Shown here piece after piece: positions 15,021-22,847 of a stretch of DNA of 64,000 nt; position 1 is the stretch's first letter; each line of letters starts with the position of its first letter. Below the pieces are notes generated by a model. It was not told the origin of the DNA, searched no databases, and worked only from the letters and a program-made list of their open reading frames with translations. The DNA comes from Alphaproteobacteria bacterium (lineage in GTDB: Bacteria; Pseudomonadota; Alphaproteobacteria; Caulobacterales; Parvularculaceae), in assembly GCA_016125455.1 (NCBI GenBank), contig WGLS01000001.1:732221-796220 (forward strand). The letters run 5' to 3'. The translations under genes and the position numbers were made by a program.

Positions 15021-17387
15021 CTACCGCCCGCCGCGGTCGTCGAAGTCCGGATTGCCAAGGAAGCGGCGGTCGCGACCGCGCACGGAGCGTCCGTTCATCA
15101 CCCTTTGCAGGTCCTGCGCCAGCGCTTCGTAGAACTGCGCGAGCTCGGCTTCGTCGGCGAAGGTTTCAGCGACGAAGGCGCCCGGCAGGCGGCGCGACTG
15201 CAAGCCGTCATGGGCGGCGATCATGAACTCGCGCCAGATCTCCGCGGGGATCGTTCCGCCCGTCACCTTCTTCATCGGCTGGTAGTCGTCATTGCCGATC
15301 CACACGCCGGCCGTGATCTGATCCGTGTACCCCACGAACCAGGCGTCGCGCCAGTCGTTCGTCGTCCCGGTCTTGCCCACTGCGTCGCGGCCCGGCAATC
15401 GCGCCCGCGCCCCGGTGCCGGTGACCATCACCTGATAGAGCAGGTGCGTCATGTCGCGGGCGACGCGCTCGTCAAGGGCGCGGGTTTCAGGACCCGGATC
15501 GAACGCGTAGACGACGCGGCCGTCGCGGTCCTCGATGCTTTCGATCGCATGGGGCGCCGCGGCGCGGCCGCCGCGGGCGAACGGCATGTAGGCCGCGGTC
15601 AGCTCCTCAAGGGTCAGGTTGAAGCCGCCGAGCGCGACGCCCGCCTCCTCGGTCGGAATGTCCGACGAAATGCCGAGCCGGTGGGCGACGTCGATCACTT
15701 TTTCCCGGCCGATCGCTTCGGACACCTGCACGGCGACGGTGTTGACGGACTGGGCGACGGCCTCGGTCAGGCGCATTGGCCCGTCGAAGCGGTTGGAATA
15801 GTTCGACGGCCGCCAACCGGCGATGTCGATCGGCTGGTCGACCATCCGCGTCGCGGGCGTCATGCCGTTCTCCAGCGCTGCGGCGTACACGAACGGCTTG
15901 AAGGCGGAGCCCGGCTGGCGCTTGGCCTGGGTCGCGCGGTTGAACTGGCTCTCCACATAGGACCGCCCGCCGACCATGGCGCGCATCGCGCCTGTCCTGT
16001 TGTCGTAGGCGACAAGGGCGCCCTGCTCGGCGCCGGCAATCTTCGCCTCGGTGGAAAGGGCCCTGGTCAGGGCAGTTTCAGCCGCGCGCTGGATCGCGAG
16101 ATCGATCGTGGTGCGGACGACAAGGTCCTTCTGGCCTTCCGGCGCGAGCGCCCGCGCGCGCTCGGCGACCATGTCGAAGAAATAGCCGATTTCCGCGCCG
16201 GCGCCGGCGGAGACGACCTTCGCCGGATCGGCGCGGGCCGCCGCCACCTCGGCGGCGTCAAGCAGGCCCGCCTCGGCGAGATTGTCGAGCACTTCGGCGG
16301 CGCGATCCTGGGCGCCGAACGGGTTCGACGTGGGCGAAAGGGCCGACGGCGCCTTCGGCAGGCCGGCCAGCATCGCCGCCTCCGCGAGGGTTATCTCCCG
16401 CGCGGACTTGTCGAAATAGGTCTTCGCGGCGCTTTCCACGCCATAGGCGCCGGCGCCCATATAGATCCGGTTCAGATAGAGCGACAGGATCTCGTCCTTG
16501 TCGTAGCGGCCCTCGATCCACACGGCGAGGAGCGCTTCCTTCGCCTTGCGGATATAGGATTGCTCCGGCGACAGAAAAAGGTTCTTGGCGAGCTGCTGGG
16601 TGATCGTCGAGCCGCCTTCGGCGATCGTCCCGGCACGGATGTTCGTGATGGCGGCGCGCGCCACGCCGCGCAAATCGACGCCGTGGTGCTCGTAAAAGCG
16701 GCGGTCCTCGGTGGCGAGAATGGCCTTTACGAAATAGGGCGGCAGGTCGGCGACCCGGACCGCCTCGCCATAGCGCGCGCCGCGCGCGGCTATCTCCTCG
16801 CCATTGCGGTCGAGGATGACGATCGAGGGCAGGCGGTTGACGGCCCACAGGTCCGTGCGGTCGGGCGGCGCCGGCGCGATCTCGATGAAAATGACGTAAA
16901 GGCCCGCGAGGGCGGCGACGAACGCGACCGACGCGGCGTTCAGGAGTCCGGCGACGAAGGCCCCGTGCGCCGGCCCGCGCCGGCGGCCTTTTGCGTCCGG
17001 CGCGCGGGACGGCCTGCGCTTCGGCGATCGCGCGCGGCGCGAGGGGGCGCCGGGCGTGGCCTCGCCATTGTGCTCGCCTGTGTTTTCGTCCTCGTCCGCT
17101 CGCCGGCGGGCGGCGGCGGCGGCGATTGAGGGCCTGCGCCGCTCGTCGGGGGAGGGGTCAGGGCTGCGGCGCTGCGGCGGCGTTGCGGCTCCGGTGGCCT
17201 TGGGGCGCTTCGCAGAGGGCGCCATTCGGGGCTTTTTCGGCGCGAACGAGGCGACGCCGGCGCGGAAGTCCGCGACCGCTTCGCGGCCAAGGTAGGCGAA
17301 AACGGCCGCAACGCCCCCGGCGACGCCCTGAAGGGCGGCGCGATCGGGGCTTCCAGTCCGGTTTCCGGTCTTTCGCTTTTTCGCCAT
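15021..17387 (-). CDS. Bifunctional penicillin-binding protein 1A
   Basis: A 788-residue class A PBP that polymerises and cross-links peptidoglycan. It has an unusually long basic, proline-rich cytoplasmic tail (residues 1-145), one membrane helix (about 150-170), then a GT51 glycosyltransferase domain with catalytic Glu in ATEDRRFYEHHG (E227), GGSTITQQLAKNLFL and the RKAKE motif. The transpeptidase domain has SAFK (S494), SVN (547-549) and KTGT (672-675). All catalytic motifs are intact. The tail is longer than in E. coli PBP1a, where it is only a few residues. It may be a docking or regulatory segment, but it is low complexity. Alone; 3' end abuts the palindromic element. Confidence 0.94.
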   Translation of the reverse strand: MAKKRKTGNRTGSPDRAALQGVAGGVAAVFAYLGREAVADFRAGVASFAPKKPRMAPSAKRPKATGAATPPQRRSPDPSPDERRRPSIAAAAARRRADEDENTGEHNGEATPGAPSRRARSPKRRPSRAPDAKGRRRGPAHGAFVAGLLNAASVAFVAALAGLYVIFIEIAPAPPDRTDLWAVNRLPSIVILDRNGEEIAARGARYGEAVRVADLPPYFVKAILATEDRRFYEHHGVDLRGVARAAITNIRAGTIAEGGSTITQQLAKNLFLSPEQSYIRKAKEALLAVWIEGRYDKDEILSLYLNRIYMGAGAYGVESAAKTYFDKSAREITLAEAAMLAGLPKAPSALSPTSNPFGAQDRAAEVLDNLAEAGLLDAAEVAAARADPAKVVSAGAGAEIGYFFDMVAERARALAPEGQKDLVVRTTIDLAIQRAAETALTRALSTEAKIAGAEQGALVAYDNRTGAMRAMVGGRSYVESQFNRATQAKRQPGSAFKPFVYAAALENGMTPATRMVDQPIDIAGWRPSNYSNRFDGPMRLTEAVAQSVNTVAVQVSEAIGREKVIDVAHRLGISSDIPTEEAGVALGGFNLTLEELTAAYMPFARGGRAAAPHAIESIEDRDGRVVYAFDPGPETRALDERVARDMTHLLYQVMVTGTGARARLPGRDAVGKTGTTNDWRDAWFVGYTDQITAGVWIGNDDYQPMKKVTGGTIPAEIWREFMIAAHDGLQSRRLPGAFVAETFADEAELAQFYEALAQDLQRVMNGRSVRGRDRRFLGNPDFDDRGGR

Positions 17388-17595
17388 AACTCGCTGAAAA
17401 CGCTGCGTCTTCTGTCCCGTCAGTGGGCCGCGCGGTCGCGCCCGCGCCGCTTTCTACGGCGTTTGCCGGCGAAACGACAGTTGCAAGCGCTTAACGCCGG
17501 AAAGGGGAGAAATCGTGGCCGCTGACGCTTCCCTCAAAGGCGGGGATGAACCGCCTTCGTGGCGTTGCGCGGCCGCCGTCTGCGGCGGCGGGCAT

Positions 17596-18420
17596 TCAGA
17601 TGATCCGCAGGCCGGGGCGCCGGAATGAAGGATCGCGCCAGAAGGCGCCCGCCTGATACCGCTCGAACAGGTCCGGCGGCAGGATGGTCTCCCGCTTGCG
17701 CTCCGCGACCCGCCTGCCGACGGCATGCAGGCCCGGCGTGCCGAGGCGGCGATCGAACTCCTCCATGTCGTCGCACGGCGCGACATTGTTCGGGTCGTGC
17801 GTGTCCGGCATATCCTCGCCGAGGAAGTCATAGATGCCCGCTAGGGCGCCCATCGGGTCCCTGACAAGGGTTTCATACTGCAACAGCAGAATACGATCCG
17901 TATACTGCGTATAAAGCGCCTCGCGGACGGCGTTGATGGCGAAGCCGACCATGCCATTCGGTCCGGTCAGGCCATCGGTGCGGCTGTAGACCGTGCCGCC
18001 CGGCTCGAAATTGAAGATGCCCGACAGCTCGAACGCGTTGCGGCGGATCAGCGTCTCGATGCTGTCCACCACCCAGGCGGGGTTGCGCACGCAGCAGATC
18101 ATCCGCGCCTCGGGGAAGAGGTGCGTCAGGGCGCTGAGCTTTGTCGGCCAGATCCGGTTTGTGTCGAAGGTCACGGTCTCGTCCGTGGCGTCGGCGTAGT
18201 AGACGCTGAAGATCCCTTTCAGAAGCCGCTCGCGGAAATCATTGTCGATGAATGCCGCATCCTCGTTCCGCATGCTGGTCTCGCGCAGGGCGGCGTTGAA
18301 CAGGTGCCCGACTGGACTGGTCATGCCGGCGGTGAAGCGCGGGTTCTGGCGCAGCAACGACGACAACAGGGTGGAGCCTGCCCGCGGCAGGCCGGCGATG
18401 AAATGGATCTTGCCGAGCAT
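17596..18420 (-). CDS. PAPS-dependent sulfotransferase family protein
   Basis: A 274-residue protein. The N-terminal P-loop-like 5'-phosphosulfate site is GLPRAGSTLLSSLL (residues about 9-22), and the 3'-phosphate site is MICCVRNPAWVVDS (about 108-121). A C-terminal helical region typical of Sulfotransfer_1/3 proteins follows. It would transfer sulfate from PAPS to an acceptor that cannot be guessed. There is no signal peptide, so it is cytosolic. There is no sulfate-activation gene nearby. About 200 bp separate it from the PBP gene downstream. Confidence 0.82.
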   Translation of the reverse strand: MLGKIHFIAGLPRAGSTLLSSLLRQNPRFTAGMTSPVGHLFNAALRETSMRNEDAAFIDNDFRERLLKGIFSVYYADATDETVTFDTNRIWPTKLSALTHLFPEARMICCVRNPAWVVDSIETLIRRNAFELSGIFNFEPGGTVYSRTDGLTGPNGMVGFAINAVREALYTQYTDRILLLQYETLVRDPMGALAGIYDFLGEDMPDTHDPNNVAPCDDMEEFDRRLGTPGLHAVGRRVAERKRETILPPDLFERYQAGAFWRDPSFRRPGLRII

Positions 18421-18725
18421 GAGGGGTCCCCTTGCCAGTTTTCAGCGACCTGTTTTCAGGCAGCAGTATTCCGCGGCCATTCGTCAGCCGCAGTTCACCA
18501 CTGTTCCCATGCAAAGGCGACGCCAGATCGCGCGGGGAATGCTAACGATGCGGACGCCTGCGCGCAGGGTCTCTTAAGCGTGGGATCGACGCAGGACCGC
18601 GCCTGCCCCGAGGACTATTGGGGGATCAACGTCCGGAAAACCACGTCAGCCGTTTACGGATCAGTCTGGCGCGGATCAGCCGTTTACCGATCAGTCTGGC
18701 CGCCGATCCAGCGCTGCGCGTCTTT
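18421..18725. other. Intergenic spacer with a 30-bp-period direct repeat
   Basis: No gene is visible in 305 bases. The stretch 18646-18670 (TCAGCCGTTTACGGATCAGT and five more bases) is repeated at 18676-18700 with one mismatch. The rest has no clear structure. The sulfotransferase promoter should lie near 18430-18500. Confidence 0.6.
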
Positions 18726-19610
18726 TCAGGCGGCTTTCGCCGCCTGCGTCCTGCGGAGTCGCGAAACGAAGGCGAAGCCGCCCAGCGCCGGGCCGAACAG
18801 GAACAGCGCCGCCGGGACGGGCACCACGTTCATCGGCGGCGCGGCGCGCAGGAACTCCAGGCTGACGAACGCGCCGTTTACCGCGCCGCCATCCAACAGG
18901 ATCTGGTTGAGAAAAGCCGTCGAGAGATAGGAGCCGCCGCCGCCGCCGCTAACGCGGGTTGGGCCGCCATCGCCGCCGAAATATCCGCCGCCGCCGCCGC
19001 CGCCGACTACCCCGCCGCCGCCGCCGCCGCCGAAGCCACCGGCGAGGGGACCTAAATAACCGGCGCCGCCGGCAAAGCCCGGAGCGGAGGCGCCGCCGTC
19101 CGCGCCACCACCGTCCGCGCCGCCGCCGAAGAGGCCCGCGCCGCCGCCGCCGCCGCGGCTGCCGCCGCTTGCGCCGCCCAATCCACCGCTTCCATTGCCG
19201 GAACTCACCCCGTTCTGGCCAGCACTGCCATACGCGCCGCCACCGCCGCCGCCAGCGATCGCCAGCGCGCCGGCGGTCGTGAAGCCGCCGGTGGAGAACA
19301 GGCTCAAACCGCCGCCGCCGCCGCCGTAAAAGCCGCCATTGCCGCCATTGCCGCCGACAAGCACGGTGAACATGGTCCCGGCGTCGAGGAAGATCTCGCC
19401 GCCGACCAGGGCGCCGATGCCGCCAGCGACTTCTCCTGATCCGCCGGAGGCTCCGCCGACACGGATCTCATAGAAGCCGGCGTCCGTGATGGTCCCGGTC
19501 TCCACCGCGCCGGTGAAACCGTACACCACGGGCGCCGCTTCGGCGTCTTCGGCCATGAGCAGCGCAATGGCGGACGCGCCCGCCAGCAGGAATGATCGGT
19601 GAAAGGTCAT
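18726..19610 (-). CDS. Glycine-rich exported protein with VPLPA/PEP-CTERM-type sorting signal
   Basis: A 294-residue protein with a signal peptide (MTFHRSFLLAGASAIALLMAEDAEA). A very glycine-rich middle (about residues 50-215; GGGGGG runs, GGXGG motifs) resembles glycine-rich surface proteins. The C-terminal sorting tripartite is VVPVPAA, a hydrophobic helix LFLFGPALGGFAF and basic RLRR. Such tails are recognised and cleaved by an exosortase, and the protein is delivered to the surface or exopolysaccharide matrix. No exosortase lies in this window. The gene is on the strand opposite to the second PEP-CTERM gene. A perfect TTTACA-A-TGTAAA repeat lies upstream. Confidence 0.8.
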   Translation of the reverse strand: MTFHRSFLLAGASAIALLMAEDAEAAPVVYGFTGAVETGTITDAGFYEIRVGGASGGSGEVAGGIGALVGGEIFLDAGTMFTVLVGGNGGNGGFYGGGGGGLSLFSTGGFTTAGALAIAGGGGGGAYGSAGQNGVSSGNGSGGLGGASGGSRGGGGGAGLFGGGADGGGADGGASAPGFAGGAGYLGPLAGGFGGGGGGGVVGGGGGGGYFGGDGGPTRVSGGGGGSYLSTAFLNQILLDGGAVNGAFVSLEFLRAAPPMNVVPVPAALFLFGPALGGFAFVSRLRRTQAAKAA

Positions 19611-19689
19611 GGTTGAGCCCCCTTCTCGGACAATGACGTTCGGCGCATTGGCGCACGGGAGCGTCCGCCTGTCACGCGATAATCAGTTG

Positions 19690-19702
19690 TTTACAATGTA
19701 AA
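19690..19702. promoter_or_regulatory. Small AT-rich inverted repeat upstream of the glycine-rich gene
   Basis: TTTACA-A-TGTAAA sits in the only AT-rich stretch of the spacer, 80-92 bp upstream of the leftward start. It could be an operator or overlap promoter elements; nothing more can be said. Confidence 0.3.
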
Positions 19703-19820
19703 AACGCACGGATTTCACCTCTCCCGCGAAACCGGGGCCGCCAGCTCGCCGCAAAGGCGACCCGCGCCGCCCGCAGGCCGCCGTTCCGCCTCGCGCCGGC
19801 GCGTGGTCTAAGGTCGCCCC

Positions 19821-20267
19821 ATGGCCGACCGGTTCTGGGAGACGAAGCGCCTCGACGAAATGACCGACGCGGAGTGGGAAGCGCTCTGCGACGGCTGCGG
19901 CAAGTGCTGCCTCGTCCTCCTGCGCGACGAGGAGGATCGCGTCTGGGAGACCGACGTCGCCTGCCGGCTGTTCGACCGGGAGACGCGGCGCTGCAGCGAC
20001 TACGCCAACCGGGTGCGGCGGGTGTCGGACTGCGTGCGGCTGACGCCGGCGAACGCCGGCGAGTTGAACTGGATGCCCGAAACGTGCGCCTACCGATTAT
20101 TGGCGAACGGCGAAAAGCTCTTCGACTGGCACCCCCTCATCACCGGCGACCCGAAATCCGCCGCCCGGGCCGGCAAGGCGACGTCGAAGTCCGTCACGCT
20201 GGAGGATGACGTCGACGAGGACGAGCTCGACGACCGGATCGTCCGGGAGCGGCGCACGTCAAGGTAA
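19821..20267 (+). CDS. YcgN-family cysteine-cluster protein (UPF0260)
   Basis: A 148-residue cytosolic protein. FWETKRLDEMTDAEWEALCDGCGKCC is the family N-terminus, and further Cys follow at CRLFDRETRRC, DCVRL and ETCAYRL. The conserved Cys set is that of zinc/iron-chelating CxxCxxCC proteins (UPF0260/YkgJ-like), whose function is unknown. Length agrees with relatives (about 145-150). A promoter is expected in the spacer from 19611. Confidence 0.9.
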   Translation: MADRFWETKRLDEMTDAEWEALCDGCGKCCLVLLRDEEDRVWETDVACRLFDRETRRCSDYANRVRRVSDCVRLTPANAGELNWMPETCAYRLLANGEKLFDWHPLITGDPKSAARAGKATSKSVTLEDDVDEDELDDRIVRERRTSR

Positions 20268-20377
20268 ACGCCGGCGGGTTCAACTCGCCAAAAGATAGAG
20301 CGTTAACGGCGAAAAACCTCCGCCGGGGCGTGGCGGCGGTCCCGGCGATGGGATAGGCCGATCTGACGTGGGAAGAA

Positions 20378-21064
20378 ATGGGGTTTCGAATGATCAGGCG
20401 TTTGACTGTCGCGGCTGTCGCCGCATCGCTCGCGGCCCTCGCCGCCGCGCCGGCTTCGGCCGCCGTTTTCACCGACCGGACGGCGTTTGACGCCGCGGTG
20501 ACGCCGAACGGGTCGGAAGACTTCGAGAGCTTTGCGACCGATCAGGAGTTCCGGACGCAGACGCAGACGGCGGGCATATTCACGTTCACCGGCGGAACCG
20601 CCTTAGGCGGCGCCTCTTCCAACTTGATCGGACCGAGCGGCGCGATCAGCGGCGCGAGCGGCGTGCAGGCTGAAACCTCGCGGCCCCAGAACTTCGACGT
20701 TGAGGTCAGAATTGATTTCGCAACGACTCTCATCGCCTGGGGCGCCGACTTCTTCAGTTTCGGCGGCGCAAGTCAGCAAACAACGATTACGTTCTTCGAC
20801 GCCGCGGACATGCTGATCTAATCTTTCGTGGCGGGCGCTGCGTTCCCGGACGGCAATGGTTTCCGTGGCTTCTCGCTCGCCGACGCCGCCGCCTACATGG
20901 TGTTCAGTTCGCCCGCGTCGCAAAGCTTCACCAACGATGTGTGGACCATGGATGACTTCACCTACCGCACGGCGGACAATGTGGTGCCGCTGCCGGGCGC
21001 GGCGATCCTGTTCGCCTCGGCGCTGCTCGCGGGCGGCGCGGCGCGGCGGCGCAAGACGGCCTGA
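20378..21064 (+). pseudogene. PEP-CTERM-type surface protein interrupted by an in-frame TAA
   Basis: The frame starts at ATG 20378 (or 20390) with a signal peptide MIRRLTVAAVAASLAALAAAPASA. It continues through a soluble domain of the PEP-CTERM exosortase-substrate type (DFESFATDQEF, DVEVRIDFATTLIAWGADFFSFGG). A TAA at 20819-20821 stops it after DAADMLI. The same frame then continues SFVAGAAFPDGNGFRGFSLADA and so on to VVPLPGAAILFASALLAGGAARRRK, a complete sorting signal, and a TGA at 21064. Only the one stop breaks it; without it the protein would be 228 residues. As read, the product lacks its surface-sorting tail. Confidence 0.8.
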
Positions 21065-21111
21065 TCCGTCGCCTGACGACTTTCGCCGGAATCTTTCACC
21101 GGAATGCGGAA

Positions 21112-21137
21112 ACGGCCCCCTCGCGGGGCCGTTTTTT
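21112..21137 (+). terminator. Rho-independent terminator of the PEP-CTERM gene
   Basis: ACGGCCCC-CTCGC-GGGGCCGT followed by a run of six T. A near-identical copy lies at 22213-22238. Confidence 0.88.
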
Positions 21138-21200
21138 GTCGCCGGCGCGCGTTACCTGACTGTTCGGGCCGCCTGCGCCGCGCGCCGCCGATGCTGAACG

Positions 21201-21229
21201 AAAAAACCGCCGGACGCATGGCCCGGCGG
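21201..21229 (-). terminator. Rho-independent terminator of the leftward PEP-CTERM gene
   Basis: Read on the minus strand, CCGCCGG, a 9-base loop and CCGGCGG are followed by a run of six T (A at 21201-21206). It ends the transcript of the gene at 21271-22062. Confidence 0.82.
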
Positions 21230-21270
21230 CTTTCGTTCCCTGACAGAACCTCCGGAAGTCGGTCGCCCGG

Positions 21271-22062
21271 TCATGCGCGCTTGCGCCGTACCCGGAACAG
21301 GCCTGCGCCGGCGAGGGCGCTTGCAAACAGGGGCAGGGCCGCGGGAACCGGAACGACGGAATCCGGCGGCGGGGGAAGCGCCGCGCCGTCAATGGTCAGC
21401 GAGACGCTGGTCGGCGAGATCACGAGGCCATCGAGGTTCGGAACCGCGCTACCGGCGCCTGTGCTACTGTTCCCGTTCGCGTTGTAGGCCGCCTCGCGGA
21501 TGGTGAGGCCAATGAATCCGTCGCCGGAACTGAGGATGGTCGACAGCGCGACCAGCGCCGCAGCGTCGAAATTCAAGGTTCGCAGGCCCGGCGCCGAACC
21601 GAAATTCACGGTGGCGATCGTCGTATTGGGCCCGCCGTCGCCGGTCAGGGCGGCGTACTGGTTCGCCGAGCTCGTATTCAGGGCGATCAAACCCGGCGTC
21701 GAGAACAGCCGAACCTGAGTCGTGTAGGCGTCGCCCGGTTCGAGAAACGAGCCGGCGAGGTCGAAGTCGAGGCTCGCCGAGGTCAATCCGGTCGGATTGA
21801 TGCCGGCGAACGCAGCCTTGTCGAACATGAAGATCGGTCGCACGAAACCGTTGCCCGTCGACGGCGCAAAGGACTCCACCACGAAAAAGCCGAAGCTGGC
21901 GTTGCTTGACGTCGCCGCGCCCTCGGTCGGTAGCAGGATGTTCTCGCCGCCGATATCGGCCGTGCCCGCGGTTACAGGCGCGGCGAGCGCCGCGCCTCCG
22001 AGAAGAAGGCAGAACGCGGCGGCGGACCCCGCCAGCCCCTTCTTGATGTTTGTGCAAGTCAT
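21271..22062 (-). CDS. Exported protein with VPLPA/PEP-CTERM-type sorting signal
   Basis: A 263-residue protein. Signal peptide residues about 1-28 (MTCTNIKKGLAGSAAAFCLLLGGAALA). The soluble middle (TAGTADIGGENILLPTEG, ASLDFDLAG, VRLFSTPGL) resembles the DNRLRE/beta-sandwich carbohydrate-adhesion type seen in such proteins, but I cannot name it. The C-terminus carries VVPVPAALPLF, a hydrophobic helix and RVRRKRA, the exosortase recognition signal. ATG 22062 follows GGGGGGTTCTG and is preferred over an in-frame start 57 bases upstream. It has its own terminator downstream. Confidence 0.8.
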   Translation of the reverse strand: MTCTNIKKGLAGSAAAFCLLLGGAALAAPVTAGTADIGGENILLPTEGAATSSNASFGFFVVESFAPSTGNGFVRPIFMFDKAAFAGINPTGLTSASLDFDLAGSFLEPGDAYTTQVRLFSTPGLIALNTSSANQYAALTGDGGPNTTIATVNFGSAPGLRTLNFDAAALVALSTILSSGDGFIGLTIREAAYNANGNSSTGAGSAVPNLDGLVISPTSVSLTIDGAALPPPPDSVVPVPAALPLFASALAGAGLFRVRRKRA

Positions 22063-22104
22063 CAGAACCCCCCGATTTGTTGAAAGCGGCGACCGCTCGA
22101 AAGC

Positions 22105-22140
22105 CAAGGGATCGGTCATTGCACAAGGAACGATCCCTTG
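22105..22140. promoter_or_regulatory. 10-bp inverted repeat upstream of the leftward PEP-CTERM gene
   Basis: CAAGGGATCG and CGATCCCTTG are perfect arms separated by 16 bases, 43-78 bp before the start codon. They are placed where an operator or a 5'-leader hairpin would be. Confidence 0.35.
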
Positions 22141-22156
22141 TCCATGCGCTTCGCGT

Positions 22157-22240
22157 CAGGCGGCGCAAAGCGGCCTGATCCGTCGCCTGACGACTTTCGG
22201 CGGAATGCGGAAACGGCCCCCTCGCGGGGCCGTTTTTTGT
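22157..22240 (+). repeat. Duplicated 3' end of a PEP-CTERM gene plus terminator
   Basis: About 80 bases match 21046-21139 closely. They share GGCGGCGCAA, GCGGCCTGATCCGTCGCC, TGACGACTTTCG and the terminator, with one short internal deletion. Read in frame the copy ends RRKAA-stop, equal to the RRRKTA-stop tail of the gene at 20378. So this is the remnant end of a lost paralogue. Confidence 0.75.
22213..22238 (+). terminator. Second copy of the PEP-CTERM terminator
   Basis: ACGGCCCC-CTCGC-GGGGCCGT plus six T, identical in its core to the one at 21112. With no rightward gene directly before it now, it shields the GTA promoter region from upstream transcription. Confidence 0.82.
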
Positions 22241-22299
22241 TGCGCGCCGATGACGCGGATCCGGCCCCGGATCAGATCCGGAATCCAGCCCCGAATACG

Positions 22300-22484
22300 G
22301 CCGGAAAAAAAATTCAAAAAATCTATCGAACAAAATCCGTCGATTTTTTCTTATATAAAACAGAGCCATAGGCAAAAAACGGCCGAAATTTCCGCAAACT
22401 TATCGAACACGCTTCCGGCCCCCTTACCGTTCGGGTCATCGGACGGCGAGACGCGCCGTTCGCCATTTGCGGGAGGTTGACGTG
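22300..22484 (+). promoter_or_regulatory. AT-rich leader/promoter region of the GTA cluster
   Basis: This is the only strongly AT-rich stretch of the neighbourhood: A-runs at 22303-22320, T-run and TATATAA at 22345-22359 (a possible -10). TATCGAACA occurs near 22324 and again, as TTATCGAACA, near 22401. ATCGA and TCGAT arms flank the first. A promoter for the g1-g15 operon is expected here; no clear CtrA full site (TTAA-N7-TTAA) was seen. The precise -35 and start site cannot be read off. Confidence 0.45.
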
Positions 22485-22847
22485 ATGGCCGATTGCGACG
22501 CCGGCGAACGTGCGGACGACATCGACGAGCTGCTCTGCAGGCTGACCGAAGCGGCGGCGCGACAGGCGCTGAAGTCGCTCGACGACCTGCCGAACCGCGC
22601 GGACGGCGCCGACCATGACCGCGGCGCGCGCAGCGTCGAAAGCCTCACCCGGGTCGCCGCCACCGCCTCCACCTTGCGCGCCAAGCTTCAGAAGGACGCC
22701 GCTGCGAATGACGACCACGCCGCCAGAGGGAGAAGCGACGCCGATCTCAGGGACGACGCCGAACGTCTCGCCGGCATCTTCGACGCCGAGCTTCGACGCC
22801 GACGAGCGGGAACTGCTGGCGCGGCTGATCCGGGAGATCAATCGTGA
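22485..22847 (+). CDS. g1: GTA small terminase subunit (g1-like)
   Basis: A 120-residue, highly charged helical protein at the head of the GTA cluster, in the place of RcGTA g1, which acts as the small terminase (DNA recognition and regulation of the packaging motor). Sequence identity of g1 is low across lineages, so the call leans on position, size and helical character. ATG 22485 follows GGGAGGT. Its 3' 140 bases overlap the start of the large terminase in another frame. Confidence 0.72.
   Translation: MADCDAGERADDIDELLCRLTEAAARQALKSLDDLPNRADGADHDRGARSVESLTRVAATASTLRAKLQKDAAANDDHAARGRSDADLRDDAERLAGIFDAELRRRRAGTAGAADPGDQS

Noticed and set aside
15105..17129. 674-codon rightward frame opposite PBP1A
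   Set aside because: The PBP frame has all catalytic motifs; the opposite frame shows only codon-mirror composition.
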